Below the pieces are notes generated by a model. It saw nothing but the letters and a program-made list of their open reading frames with translations. It was not told the DNA's origin and searched no databases. Shown piece by piece: positions 1 to 8,151 of a stretch of DNA of 64,000 nt (position 1 is the stretch's first letter; each line of letters begins with the position of its first letter). Location: assembly GCF_014873705.1 (NCBI RefSeq), contig NZ_JADBDS010000003.1:434001-498000 (forward strand). The letters run 5' to 3'. This DNA is from Mycobacterium sp. OAS707 (GTDB taxonomy: Bacteria; Actinomycetota; Actinomycetes; Mycobacteriales; Mycobacteriaceae). The position numbers were made by a program, and so were the translations under genes.

Positions 1-80
1 ACCACTCGCGCAATGGATTGTGCCGACGACGAGCGTGAGCTACTGCTGCGCACCTGCCGGCTGCTGCTGGGATGCCAGAG

Positions 81-1067
81 TCAACGCGACAGACGGTCCA
101 TCGCCTCGTTGACCAAGCCGAAAGTGACCCGCTTGGTACGTCGCGCGGCGTTGAGGACCGCTTTGCGGCCCGCTGAAACGGGTTGGAGCGCAACGTCGTC
201 CCCGACGCGAACGCTGCCGCCGCTGTGGACCCAGCAGTAGACGCCCAGGCACCGGTCCGCTCGAGTCGCCACGGCCTTGGTGATGCGGCGGTCGACCTCG
301 ATACCTGGCTGCGCGCGGCTGGGCATCACGCAGCGAATCGTCGGCATCGCAACGTTGAGGCCGACGTCGCCGACCGTGAGGCGGGACCCGGTCCAGTGCG
401 ACTCCGGTAACTCTCCTGATGGATTGTCCAGCGCCAGTAGCACATTGGGGCGGAAGCGGCGCACATCGAGATCGCTGCCGACCTCCGCGCCGATGGTTGC
501 CAGGCTGGTCTTGGTCAGCACATGAATCGGAGCAAGGTCGACGAACATGCCGGGCGGAGTCGAGTAGCGGGTGAAGTTGACCATGTCTGACACCCGGACC
601 ATCGACAGATCGGGCAACTTCTCGTCGTCCGAGAGACCGAACGCGGCGCGCAGCCACCCGGCCGACATGGTTTCGGCGCGCTCTGTTCGACTCAGCTTGT
701 GCAAGCTGGTGTCCTCGGCAGGCGGCAGTGCGGTCAGCTCGACTTCACGCCCAGTCAGTTCGGAGAGCTTGGCATGCACCCCGCCGTCGCTACTGGACAT
801 CACCGTCCCGTCGGGGAACGTGATCTCCACCTCGGGAACGTTGCCGGGGCCTGCGTCGGGCGGGACCGCGGCGGGGTAACGAGCGGTTGCGGTCAGCAGC
901 ACCGGCAGCTGCCTCGCCGACGCGGTGACGTCCTTCCCGACGTCGCGGACCGCCCACAAGCGGTCGCCAAGCACCCCCCTGGCGCTCACGTCGGCCTGAT
1001 CAATCTGCGTGCCGCCCAGCGACTTGACGGGGTACCGCCATAGTTCGGCGACCTGGCCGATGGTCAT
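81..1067 (-). CDS. MOSC domain-containing protein
   Basis: A 328-residue protein with the layout of the YcbX/MOSC family. The N-terminal beta-barrel part begins with GQVAELWRYPVKSLGG and the MOSC core lies in the C-terminal half, where the family-typical RC...PSRAQPG stretch is followed by YCWVHSGG. MOSC proteins bind molybdenum cofactor or transfer sulfur and are often reductase components, but no substrate can be read from this sequence. The ATG start lies 22 bases after the stop of the gamma-carbonic anhydrase gene on the same strand, so the two probably form one transcript driven from the KstR-box region upstream of kshA. Family assignment is solid; the link to steroid metabolism is inference from position only. 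Confidence 0.85.
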   Translation of the reverse strand: MTIGQVAELWRYPVKSLGGTQIDQADVSARGVLGDRLWAVRDVGKDVTASARQLPVLLTATARYPAAVPPDAGPGNVPEVEITFPDGTVMSSSDGGVHAKLSELTGREVELTALPPAEDTSLHKLSRTERAETMSAGWLRAAFGLSDDEKLPDLSMVRVSDMVNFTRYSTPPGMFVDLAPIHVLTKTSLATIGAEVGSDLDVRRFRPNVLLALDNPSGELPESHWTGSRLTVGDVGLNVAMPTIRCVMPSRAQPGIEVDRRITKAVATRADRCLGVYCWVHSGGSVRVGDDVALQPVSAGRKAVLNAARRTKRVTFGLVNEAMDRLSR

Positions 1068-1089
1068 AGCGCCACGGTACGGCGCACCG

Positions 1090-1617
1090 CTACGTAACGG
1101 GCTGCATTCCGGTCAGGTAGCGGCGGGCCAGATCCTGATAGGCACCGGGGTTTGTGTTCACCCACATCTCCGCCCCCGTGCCCGCGATCGGACCCCGCAC
1201 TTTCGCGGGCGAGCCGGTCACCAGCACCTCGTCGGGGATCTTGGTGCCGCCGACCACCAGTGAATGGGCGGCGATGAGGCTACGAGCGCCGATGACGGCA
1301 CCGTCGAGCACCGTGCAGTGGTTGGCGAGCACGGCCTGAGAGCCGATGTGCACCCCGTGCACCACACAACCGTGCGCGACCGTCGCACCCGGTCCGACGT
1401 CGACGGGGATGCCCGGCGGGGCGTGCAGCACGCAGTTGTCCTGCACGTTGGCCCCCTCGCGGACGATGATCGGGGCGAAGTCTGCGCGGATGACCGCGTT
1501 GAACCACACCGACGCTCCCGCCTCGACGTGGACGTCGCCGACGAGCGTGGCGGTGGGGGCGATGAATGCGCCTGCATCGATCGTCGGTGAACGACCCTCA
1601 AATGAGTACAACGGCAT
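1090..1617 (-). CDS. gamma-carbonic anhydrase-like hexapeptide-repeat protein
   Basis: A 175-residue left-handed beta-helix protein with the repeating (I/V)GxxxxI/V hexapeptide pattern through most of its length. Candidate metal ligands are His65 (CVLH) and His82/His87 (AHGCVVHG), in the arrangement of the YrdA/gamma-carbonic anhydrase family. The acidic loop of active Cam-type enzymes is not evident, so activity is uncertain. The M. tuberculosis gene beside kshA (Rv3525c, from memory) is of this kind, so the pairing is conserved. It is divergent from kshA across a 99-base spacer containing a KstR box, which suggests cholesterol-responsive control. It probably leads a two-gene transcript with the MOSC gene. 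Confidence 0.88.
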   Translation of the reverse strand: MPLYSFEGRSPTIDAGAFIAPTATLVGDVHVEAGASVWFNAVIRADFAPIIVREGANVQDNCVLHAPPGIPVDVGPGATVAHGCVVHGVHIGSQAVLANHCTVLDGAVIGARSLIAAHSLVVGGTKIPDEVLVTGSPAKVRGPIAGTGAEMWVNTNPGAYQDLARRYLTGMQPVT

Positions 1618-1636
1618 CGTCTAGATATACCGCAGG

Positions 1637-1650
1637 TAAAACCCGTTTAG
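1637..1650. promoter_or_regulatory. possible second KstR-like site
   Basis: TAAAACCCGTTTAG contains AACnnGTT with near-palindromic flanks. It departs from the TnnAACnnGTTnnA pattern only at the last base. It lies 37 bases from the strong KstR box, on the carbonic-anhydrase side of the divergent spacer. It may be a weak accessory site or chance. Confidence 0.3.
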
Positions 1651-1673
1651 ATTGCGCCCCGGGGGGCAAAAAC

Positions 1674-1687
1674 TGTAACGTGTTCTA
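1674..1687. promoter_or_regulatory. KstR operator (kshA / carbonic anhydrase)
   Basis: TGTAACGTGTTCTA fits the KstR core TnnAACnnGTTnnA exactly. It sits in the divergent promoter, 29 bases upstream of the kshA GTG. KstR is the TetR-type repressor of the early cholesterol genes in mycobacteria and is released by cholesterol-derived CoA thioesters. Confidence 0.85.
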
Positions 1688-1716
1688 GTTAGAGAGCACA
1701 GATTGGGAGGCCCCAG

Positions 1717-2865
1717 GTGACCACCGAAACCGCAGCCATTCGCGAGATCGACGCCGGAGCGCTGCCGGACAGGTACGCGCGAGGCTGGCACTGCCTTGGC
1801 CCGGTGCAGACCTACCTGGACGGCAAGCCACACGGCATCGAGATTTTCGGCACGATGCTGGTGGTCTTCGCCGACTCCAATGGCGACGTCAAGGTGCTTG
1901 ACGGCTACTGCAGGCACATGGGCGGCAACCTCGCTCAGGGCACGATCAAGGGCGACGAGGTCGCCTGCCCCTTCCACGACTGGCGCTGGGGCGGCGACGG
2001 CAAATGCAAGCTGGTGCCCTACGCCAAGCGCACGCCGCGACTGGCCCGCACCCGGTCGTGGACCACCGACGTCCGCGGCGGCCTGCTGTTCGTCTGGCAT
2101 GACCACGAAGGCAACCCCCCGCAACCAGAAGTTCGAATCCCCGAGATCCCCGAGGCGGCCAGCGACGAGTGGACCGACTGGAAGTGGAACTCGATCCTGA
2201 TCGAGGGGTCGAACTGCCGAGACATCATCGACAACGTCACCGACATGGCGCACTTCTTCTACATCCATTTCGGTCTGCCGACCTATTTCAAGAACGTGTT
2301 CGAAGGTCACATCGCATCGCAGTACCTGCACAACGTCGGGCGTCCCGATATCAACGACATGGGCACCACTTACGGTGAGGCACATCTGGATTCGGAGGCG
2401 TCCTACTTCGGCCCGTCGTTCATGATCAACTGGCTGCACAACAGCTACGGCGGCTTCAAGGCCGAGTCGATCCTGATCAACTGCCACTACCCGGTCACCC
2501 AGAACTCGTTCATGCTGCAGTGGGGCGTGATCGTCGAAAAGCCCAAGGGGCTCGACGAGCAGACGACCGAGAAGCTGGCCACGGTGTTCACCGAAGGGGT
2601 GAGCAAGGGCTTCGTGCAGGACGTCGAGATCTGGAAGCACAAGACCCGCATCGACAATCCGCTGCTGGTCGAGGAGGACGGCGCGGTCTATCAGATGCGC
2701 CGCTGGTATCAGCAGTTCTATGTGAACGCCGCCGACGTGACGCCCGACATGACCGACCGCTTCGAGATCGAGATCGACACCACTGCGGCCAACGAGAAGT
2801 GGAATGTCGAGGTCGAGGAGAACCTCAAGCAGCAGGCTGCCGAGAAGGAAAAGACCGGCTCCTGA
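1717..2865 (+). CDS. kshA: 3-ketosteroid 9-alpha-monooxygenase oxygenase subunit KshA
   Basis: Terminal oxygenase of the two-component Rieske system that hydroxylates C9 of 3-ketosteroids; with KstD this opens ring B. The 382-residue protein has a Rieske [2Fe-2S] site at Cys65-x-His67 and Cys84-x2-His87 (CRHMGG, CPFHDWRW). A mononuclear iron site is formed by His179, His184 (DMAHFFYIHFG) and Asp302, which correspond to the published KshA ligands shifted by two positions. The GTG start at 1717 is chosen because GGGAGG lies 6 bases upstream. The reductase partner kshB is not in the window. The gene leads a + strand set with two small genes and is preceded by a KstR box. Confidence 0.97.
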   Translation: MTTETAAIREIDAGALPDRYARGWHCLGPVQTYLDGKPHGIEIFGTMLVVFADSNGDVKVLDGYCRHMGGNLAQGTIKGDEVACPFHDWRWGGDGKCKLVPYAKRTPRLARTRSWTTDVRGGLLFVWHDHEGNPPQPEVRIPEIPEAASDEWTDWKWNSILIEGSNCRDIIDNVTDMAHFFYIHFGLPTYFKNVFEGHIASQYLHNVGRPDINDMGTTYGEAHLDSEASYFGPSFMINWLHNSYGGFKAESILINCHYPVTQNSFMLQWGVIVEKPKGLDEQTTEKLATVFTEGVSKGFVQDVEIWKHKTRIDNPLLVEEDGAVYQMRRWYQQFYVNAADVTPDMTDRFEIEIDTTAANEKWNVEVEENLKQQAAEKEKTGS

Positions 2866-2866
2866 G

Positions 2867-3331
2867 ATGACGCCGCGCGATCAAGCCCCAGACGTCGACC
2901 AGCTCGCCCGGTCGATGCTGAGGCTCTATGGCGCACACGACGACCACGACGAGCATGGCGGTGATCCGGAAGTTCGTGCTCGAAGTTTTTCCGGGGCACC
3001 GGACTTCGCATCTGACCCCGCCCGCGCCGCCGCGGTCCGGGAGGCAAGCCTGCGTGACCGCGAGCGGTACCTGACGTCGGGGTTGGTGTCTGTCGACTGC
3101 CGGTTCTGTCATGTCGCAGTGCAGGTGAAGAAGCTCGGGCCGGGGCATACTTCCGTGCAGTGGAACACGGAGGCTTCCCGGCGTTGTGCGTACTTCAGTG
3201 AGATCCGGCAGTCCGGCGGTGATTCCGCGCGCGCCAAGGCGTGTCCGAAGCTCGCCGACAGCATCAAACACGCGGTCGCCGAAGGGTGCCTGGAGGAAAT
3301 CTCCAGTGCGCCTTCGCCGGGCGACGGCTAG
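2867..3331 (+). CDS. conserved hypothetical protein downstream of kshA (Rv3527-like position)
   Basis: A 154-residue soluble protein with no recognisable domain. The ATG is one base after the kshA stop codon, so it is translationally coupled to kshA. The C-terminal half carries a CxxC pair (VDCRFCHVAV), then Cys residues in RRCAYF and KACPKL, a pattern that could hold a metal or Fe-S cluster. The N-terminal 40 residues are rich in Asp, His and Glu. M. tuberculosis has an uncharacterised gene at the same place, so the association with KshA is conserved. A role in electron transfer or cofactor supply to the oxygenase is only a guess. Confidence 0.75.
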   Translation: MTPRDQAPDVDQLARSMLRLYGAHDDHDEHGGDPEVRARSFSGAPDFASDPARAAAVREASLRDRERYLTSGLVSVDCRFCHVAVQVKKLGPGHTSVQWNTEASRRCAYFSEIRQSGGDSARAKACPKLADSIKHAVAEGCLEEISSAPSPGDG

Positions 3332-3950
3332 CGCTGCGCTGCTCCTCGTTCTCGCGGGCTGTACGCGTGGCGCCGAAAAGCCACGACCTCGACCACAGCA
3401 ACCGGTAGCCCCCATCACCGCACTTCAGGTCGGCGACCTGTTGAGCGACAAGGTCCAAGACAGGGACGGCAACCTGTTCATCACCGTTGAGCCGAAACAA
3501 TGCAGCGGCATGGCGCTCGAGGTGGATCCACCGCTGATCTTCGATCTCGATCCAGCGGCCACCGACGGCGGGCACTGGGTGACCGAGGACGGCCGCAATG
3601 TCGTCATCGACGAGGCCGCAGGCGTCTATCCCGCCGATTTCGATGCCGAGCATGCACTCGCGGAAACCAAGCGCACCATCGACTCCTGCCGATCCGTTCC
3701 GTTCACCGTCACCGACATGCGGGGCCGCGAATACCATTTCCGGCTACTGCCGCAAGTGGATTCCGGCTCGCCCGACATCGTGCTCTACTCGTTTGCGGCT
3801 CCCGACTGGGCGTGCGACAACGCGTTCACCGCCGCGCACAACGCTGCGGTCCGTATTTCCACGTGCGCCACGGTCAATGGCTACGACGTGCTGTCGCTGG
3901 CTCGAGACGCGCTGAAACGGATTGAGACGCTGGCCAATACGACTGCGTGA
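3306..3950 (+). CDS. putative lipoprotein with PknH-like sensor domain
   Basis: A 214-residue exported protein. The GTG start at 3306 gives a signal peptide (RLRR, then a hydrophobic run) ending in the lipobox LAGC with Cys at about residue 19. Any upstream start would bury the signal. The mature part resembles the small extracellular sensor domains (PknH_C type) of mycobacterial lipoproteins, with paired cysteines (QCSGMAL, SCRSVPF, WACDNAF, STCATV) that could form two disulfides. The gene begins 26 bases inside the end of the preceding gene in another frame. It is probably cotranscribed with kshA and so under KstR control. Ligand unknown. Confidence 0.75.
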   Translation: MRLRRATASAALLLVLAGCTRGAEKPRPRPQQPVAPITALQVGDLLSDKVQDRDGNLFITVEPKQCSGMALEVDPPLIFDLDPAATDGGHWVTEDGRNVVIDEAAGVYPADFDAEHALAETKRTIDSCRSVPFTVTDMRGREYHFRLLPQVDSGSPDIVLYSFAAPDWACDNAFTAAHNAAVRISTCATVNGYDVLSLARDALKRIETLANTTA

Positions 3951-4103
3951 CCGCACCTAGTCGAGTGGCGGCCGCGAGATTGCACTTACTGCGCCGGCGT
4001 CTCGAAGTCTTTCGCAATAACTGCAATCTGGAAAGCGCGCACCGGCCGGCGCCACGTCACGCCCCCGTCGCCACCATGTGGACCGCGGGCGTCGGCGCGA
4101 CTG

Positions 4104-5249
4104 TCACAGGCCCTTGAACCGTTCCTCCACCTCTTCGTCGGTCAGGCCGTAGTCGGCCAGCGAGTAGGTGTGCTTCGGCGCGCGCGGGCCCTTCTTGCTC
4201 TCGGCATGGGTATGCTCCACGGCGGCGCGGGCCTCCTCGGTGAAGTCGATGCCGAAGTGCCGGTAGATCCTCTCGACCTCGCGCACCGGATCGGCGATGA
4301 AGTCGAAGTAGTCCATGTCGTAGAACTGGGCCGAATCATGTTTTACGCGTTCGGCGTTGAACCGCTCCAGCCCGCGCGACCAGGTGTCCAGGGTGTCCTG
4401 GCCGAGGGTGGCGCCGACAAAGGTATTCGACCAGCCTTCTGTCGTGTGCTGAGCGAGGGAACACGTCGACGCCATGATGGTCGCGGGCGGCCGGTGGCAC
4501 TGAATGACGAGCGCGTCGGGATACGTCGCGAACAACGCGTCAAGCGCGAAGAGGTGGCTCGGGTTCTTCAACACCCATCGCTTTTCGGTGTCGTTGAGCC
4601 CGATGAGTTGCAGATTCTTGCGGTGCCGCTGATAGGGCTTGGTCCAGTCCTGCTTCGCAAGCCAGTGCGCATATGTCGGGATGTGCGCCATCGTCTCGTA
4701 CGACACCGAATGCAGCGACTGGCGCAGCAGCTGCCAGCACTCCTCCACCTCGTCGGCGGTCATATAGTGCAAGCCTGTGTAATCCGGGTTCTCATCGTGC
4801 GCCTGCTTGAACCGGGCGTCCAGGTCGACGAAAACCGGGTTGTCGGACCATGTTTCGCGCGGTGGCCGCGGCTGGGGGAACTCGGCGAGCCACAGTTCCA
4901 GGCCCTGATGCCTCGGATCGGCGCAAAGCAATCGGTGCAGTGCGGTCGTGCCGGTACGGGTCAGGCCGGTGACAAAGATCGGACGTTCGATCGTCACGTC
5001 GGCATGCTGCGGATACTGCTTCCACGCCGCCTCACTCAACAGCCGCGCCACGAGCGCGTTGCGCAGGAAGAACCGCGACATCTTGCTGCCCAGTTCGGTG
5101 AGATTTGCCTCGCGCGCGTACGACTCGAGCAAGATCGCCAGCGCTTCGCGATAGTTGTCGTCGTCGGCGCCGAAATCGTCGAGCCCGCACGCCTTCGTCG
5201 CCGAGGCGTGCAAATCCTCGACGGTCCCGACATCGGTACGTGGTGTCAC
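4104..5249 (-). CDS. sulfotransferase family protein (Rv3529c-like)
   Basis: A 381-residue protein of the bacterial sulfotransferase fold. The PAPS-binding P-loop-like motif GLTRTGTTALHRLL lies at residues 95-108, and a long helical N-terminal extension is typical of the mycobacterial members. Substrate is unknown. The GTG start overlaps the TGA of the upstream SDR gene (GTGA), so the pair is translationally coupled. It is the third gene of a KstR-boxed operon with the DUF1214 and SDR genes. The same three-gene order occurs beside kshA in M. tuberculosis, which suggests a shared but uncharacterised role in steroid metabolism, perhaps on a steroid or CoA-linked intermediate. Confidence 0.85.
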   Translation of the reverse strand: MTPRTDVGTVEDLHASATKACGLDDFGADDDNYREALAILLESYAREANLTELGSKMSRFFLRNALVARLLSEAAWKQYPQHADVTIERPIFVTGLTRTGTTALHRLLCADPRHQGLELWLAEFPQPRPPRETWSDNPVFVDLDARFKQAHDENPDYTGLHYMTADEVEECWQLLRQSLHSVSYETMAHIPTYAHWLAKQDWTKPYQRHRKNLQLIGLNDTEKRWVLKNPSHLFALDALFATYPDALVIQCHRPPATIMASTCSLAQHTTEGWSNTFVGATLGQDTLDTWSRGLERFNAERVKHDSAQFYDMDYFDFIADPVREVERIYRHFGIDFTEEARAAVEHTHAESKKGPRAPKHTYSLADYGLTDEEVEERFKGL

Positions 5250-6028
5250 GCCTTGAACTCCCCGCAGTTGACGTCCAAGGTCTGCCCGGTGATGCCGCTC
5301 GACAGGTCGCTGGCCATGAACAAGATGGCCGACGCGACCTCGTCTTCGGTGGGCAGTCGCTTCAGGTCACTGTTGACCGCGGCCGCCTTGTAGATCTCAT
5401 CGACGGTGGTGCCGTACTTGCCGGCTTGATGCTCGAAGTAACCCTGCAGGGTGCCGCCCCAGATATAGCCGGGCAGCACCGAATTCACCCGAACGCCCTG
5501 GGGGCCAAGCTCGCTGGCCAGCGACTGCGACATGGCAAGCAATGCCGATTTGGCCATCTTGTAGGCGCCCTGCTTCGGATCGGAGTGGCGGACCACCATC
5601 GAGTTCACGTTGACGATGGAGCCCTTCGCCTCGGTCAGTGCGGGGGTGAAGCCCTGGATCAGCCGCAGTGCGCCGAGCACGGTGAGTTCCATGGTGTCGC
5701 GGATGTGGTCGAAGGTGGTGTTCGCGAACGGCTTCATGGACGGCACCTTGAAGGCGTTGTTGATCAGCACGTCGACCTTGCCGTACGCCTTGAGCGTCTC
5801 TTCGACGAGGTTGTTCACCTGCGCCTCATCGGTGATGTCGGTGCCGACCGACACCGCGCGCCTGCCCAGATCGGTGATCTGCTTGGCCACATCGTCGAGG
5901 CGCTCGACTGTCCGCGCCGCCAACACCAGGTCCGCGCCCGCCTCGGCGCAGCGCCGCGCGAGCGTAGTGCCGAGGGCGGGGCCCACACCACTGATGACGA
6001 CAACCTTGTTGTCCAGCAAGCCGGCCAT
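5246..6028 (-). CDS. short-chain dehydrogenase/reductase (Rv3530c-like)
   Basis: A 260-residue classical SDR. The nucleotide-binding motif is GVGPALG (14-20), an unusual form of GxxxGxG, followed by NNA at 90-92. The catalytic set is Ser143, Tyr156 and Lys160 (YKMAK), so it should be an active NAD(P)-dependent oxidoreductase. It ends with a typical GQTLDVNCG tail. The gene lies 3 bases after the DUF1214 gene and overlaps the sulfotransferase start, so it is the middle gene of a tight operon with a KstR box at its head. A hydroxysteroid or side-chain hydroxyacyl substrate would fit the context but is not shown. Confidence 0.88.
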   Translation of the reverse strand: MAGLLDNKVVVISGVGPALGTTLARRCAEAGADLVLAARTVERLDDVAKQITDLGRRAVSVGTDITDEAQVNNLVEETLKAYGKVDVLINNAFKVPSMKPFANTTFDHIRDTMELTVLGALRLIQGFTPALTEAKGSIVNVNSMVVRHSDPKQGAYKMAKSALLAMSQSLASELGPQGVRVNSVLPGYIWGGTLQGYFEHQAGKYGTTVDEIYKAAAVNSDLKRLPTEDEVASAILFMASDLSSGITGQTLDVNCGEFKA

Positions 6029-6031
6029 CTG

Positions 6032-7159
6032 CTACCCCACCATCCTGTGTCCAATTTGCTCCTGGCGCTGGGCAATTCGCGCGCGCCAGTCTTCCTCGGA
6101 GATCTTGTTCTGCTCGTAGTACGGCAACGCGGCGGCGACCTTGTCGAAGTCGACCAACTCCGCGGTCGGCCCATCCGCCTCGGTGAGCTCACGCGATACC
6201 CGCTGCCACCGGAACTGCAGATAGCCCTTGGCGTGGCCCAGGGTTTCCACCCAGTTCGTGACGCCCGGGTTGCGGTCGCCGACCACAATCCGGATCTTGC
6301 CGTCCGGATCAGCTTGCGCCTGAGTGCCGTTCAGCGACGTCTGGTGGTTGATGTAGTCCAGCGAGATGTACCACAGGCTGCCCAACTGGAAGCCCAGATA
6401 CGGCGCGTCGCTCACCGGCAGGGTGATCACCAGCGCCTGATCCGGTGTCAGGTCGAATTGCCCGACGGACGAGTACTGCGTGGCCAGGCCGCCCGGGGTG
6501 AGCCGCGGCGCCACCAGGGTATTCACTCCAATGTTCGTATAGAACCACTGCGGAAACTGCAGCCAGGTCTTGACCCGCTGCACCAACTGCTTACCTGCTG
6601 TCGCGTAACGCTTTTCGATGAGCTCGCGGGTCAGCGGCGGCGGCGCTGTGCCGGCCGTGTCCAGTCGTTTGATGGCGAAGGACCCGCGCTGCGCCGACCA
6701 GTCGTTGTAGACCTCCCTGATCACCAACTGCGAAGGGGTCTCCGGGCGGAACCGCCATTCGAAGCTGCCGTCGGCCGCGATGTCGAGCTTGCGATCGTCG
6801 AACGCGGTCTCACTGTCCGGCACCACCTCGTCGGTGTATTCACCGCCGAGTAGTTGGAAGCTCACGTCGGTGGTGGTGCCGCGCTTGCCGGTCACGACGT
6901 AGTCGTGCCCTGGCAGCACACGGGTCCCGAAATACATCGTGTCGGGATTGTCCAGGCCCATCTTCGTGAACGGTCCGGTGCCGCTGTGCAGGAACGGATG
7001 GTCGCGCTCGTAGTCGAACGCGACATGCGTACAGGCCGCGATGCAGCCCGCCAAATACTGCAGGCCCTCCAGTAGATCGGCTTCGGATTCGATGTGCGGG
7101 GCCGCCGCGACTAGTTTCTCGGCCTCGGCGATCGCGTCTGTGAATGGCTGCGAGTACAC
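6032..7159 (-). CDS. DUF1214 domain-containing protein (Rv3531c-like)
   Basis: A 375-residue protein with a DUF1214-type C-terminal half (for example ITLPVSDAPYLGFQLGSLWY and YLQFRW). Biochemical function is unknown. I chose the GTG at 7159. The longer frame from 7198 would run through the KstR operator at 7171-7184, which is expected to lie in the promoter; the GTG start leaves the operator upstream. The Shine-Dalgarno-like AAGGG is very close to this GTG, so the start is not certain. It is the first gene of a KstR-boxed operon with an SDR and a sulfotransferase, and it is divergent from an IclR regulator. Confidence 0.8.
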   Translation of the reverse strand: MYSQPFTDAIAEAEKLVAAAPHIESEADLLEGLQYLAGCIAACTHVAFDYERDHPFLHSGTGPFTKMGLDNPDTMYFGTRVLPGHDYVVTGKRGTTTDVSFQLLGGEYTDEVVPDSETAFDDRKLDIAADGSFEWRFRPETPSQLVIREVYNDWSAQRGSFAIKRLDTAGTAPPPLTRELIEKRYATAGKQLVQRVKTWLQFPQWFYTNIGVNTLVAPRLTPGGLATQYSSVGQFDLTPDQALVITLPVSDAPYLGFQLGSLWYISLDYINHQTSLNGTQAQADPDGKIRIVVGDRNPGVTNWVETLGHAKGYLQFRWQRVSRELTEADGPTAELVDFDKVAAALPYYEQNKISEEDWRARIAQRQEQIGHRMVG

Positions 7160-7170
7160 GCCCTTGAAAC

Positions 7171-7184
7171 TAGAACGCGTTCTA
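7171..7184. promoter_or_regulatory. KstR operator (DUF1214-SDR-sulfotransferase operon)
   Basis: TAGAACGCGTTCTA is a perfect palindrome and an exact TnnAACnnGTTnnA match, the best KstR box in the window. It lies just upstream of the chosen GTG of the DUF1214 gene and 62 bases from the divergent IclR gene. Confidence 0.9.
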
Positions 7185-7212
7185 CTGATAGTCAACATAT
7201 CGACCGCTCTGT

Positions 7213-7224
7213 TCCATATATGGA
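7213..7224. promoter_or_regulatory. palindrome, probable IclR-family operator
   Basis: TCCATATATGGA is a perfect 12-base palindrome. It lies 21 bases upstream of the GTG of the IclR-type gene and covers the expected -35 area of a leaderless promoter whose -10 candidate is TACGCT (7234-7239). IclR regulators usually bind palindromes of this size in their own divergent promoter, so autoregulation is likely. The binding protein is inferred. Confidence 0.55.
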
Positions 7225-7245
7225 CCGACGGTGTACGCTGCTCGC

Positions 7246-8151
7246 GTGTCCGCCCCCGACTCCGCAGGCCGCGCCTCGCCGCCTACCGAGCGCGTGGTCC
7301 GCATCCTGGACTATCTCGCAGGCCGACCGGAAAGCCGCTTCGGCCTGTCCGATCTGGCGCGGCGGGTGGGGCTGAGCAAGCCCACCTGCCTCGGCATCGT
7401 CACGTCGCTGACCGACGCCGGCTACCTGGTCCGCGATGCCGCCGACAAGACCTACCGGCTGGGGCCTTCGCTGATCACGCTTGGGCACAAGGCGCAGGAG
7501 TCGATGCGGGTCAGCCCCGCGGCCCGCGACGAGTTGCGCAGGCTGTCGGCGCGCTTCGAGGTCACGGCGGCCCTCTCGGGGGTGATCGAAGATCGGATCA
7601 CGCTGCTGGACTTGGTGGCCCCCGCAGGCGCCCACCCCGGCGTAGAGGTCGGCCAGAGTTACCCGTTCGCCCCGCCCGTCGGGTTGATGTTCGTGCTGTG
7701 GGACGACGAGGCCGAGCGCAACTGGCTGGCCAAGGAGCCGACAATCCCGCTGCGCACCAACACCGAACGGCTCAACCGGGTGATCGCCGCCTGCCGCGCC
7801 GACGGCTACCTGGTCGAGCGCCTGACGCCGGGCGGCCGTCGGCTGTATTCGTTGATGGCGGGTATGTCGAGCAATCTGCCCGACGAATTACGCGCGCTGC
7901 TCGGCGAATTGGTGTCCGACATCGGTGAGCGGGTGTACCTGCGCGACGAGAGCGCGGGCGGTCGTACCCGTCACGACGTCAGCGTCATCTCCGCACCTGT
8001 CTACGACCACTATCAGCGCCAGGTCATGGTCGCGTCCATGCACATCGGAAAGGCGTTGACCGACAACGAGATCGCCGACCGGGCCCGGGCGGTTGTGGCG
8101 ACGGCCGACGCCGTCACCAAACAACTCGGTGGCGTGAAACCAGGACGCTAG
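7246..8151 (+). CDS. IclR family transcriptional regulator
   Basis: A 301-residue regulator with an N-terminal winged helix (about 13-75; ERVVRILDYLAGRPES, then the LSKPTCLGIVTSL recognition helix) and a C-terminal IclR effector domain ending in ISAPVYDHYQRQVMVAS. The GTG at 7246 was preferred over the one at 7231 because TACGCT lies 6 bases upstream, fitting a leaderless mRNA. It is divergent from the DUF1214-SDR-sulfotransferase operon, and a palindrome and a KstR box share the spacer. It may add a second, ligand-specific input to that operon. Effector unknown. Its stop shares a CTAG with the stop of convergent recQ. Confidence 0.88.
   Translation: MSAPDSAGRASPPTERVVRILDYLAGRPESRFGLSDLARRVGLSKPTCLGIVTSLTDAGYLVRDAADKTYRLGPSLITLGHKAQESMRVSPAARDELRRLSARFEVTAALSGVIEDRITLLDLVAPAGAHPGVEVGQSYPFAPPVGLMFVLWDDEAERNWLAKEPTIPLRTNTERLNRVIAACRADGYLVERLTPGGRRLYSLMAGMSSNLPDELRALLGELVSDIGERVYLRDESAGGRTRHDVSVISAPVYDHYQRQVMVASMHIGKALTDNEIADRARAVVATADAVTKQLGGVKPGR

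Noticed and set aside
1..80. Left edge of the window as part of a coding region
   Set aside because: Open frames here are short and lie opposite the MOSC gene; nothing with family character can be read in 80 bases.
5105..6853. 582-codon open frame on the + strand
   Set aside because: It runs antisense to the SDR and DUF1214 genes, which have clear families and codon bias; long antisense frames are normal at this GC content.
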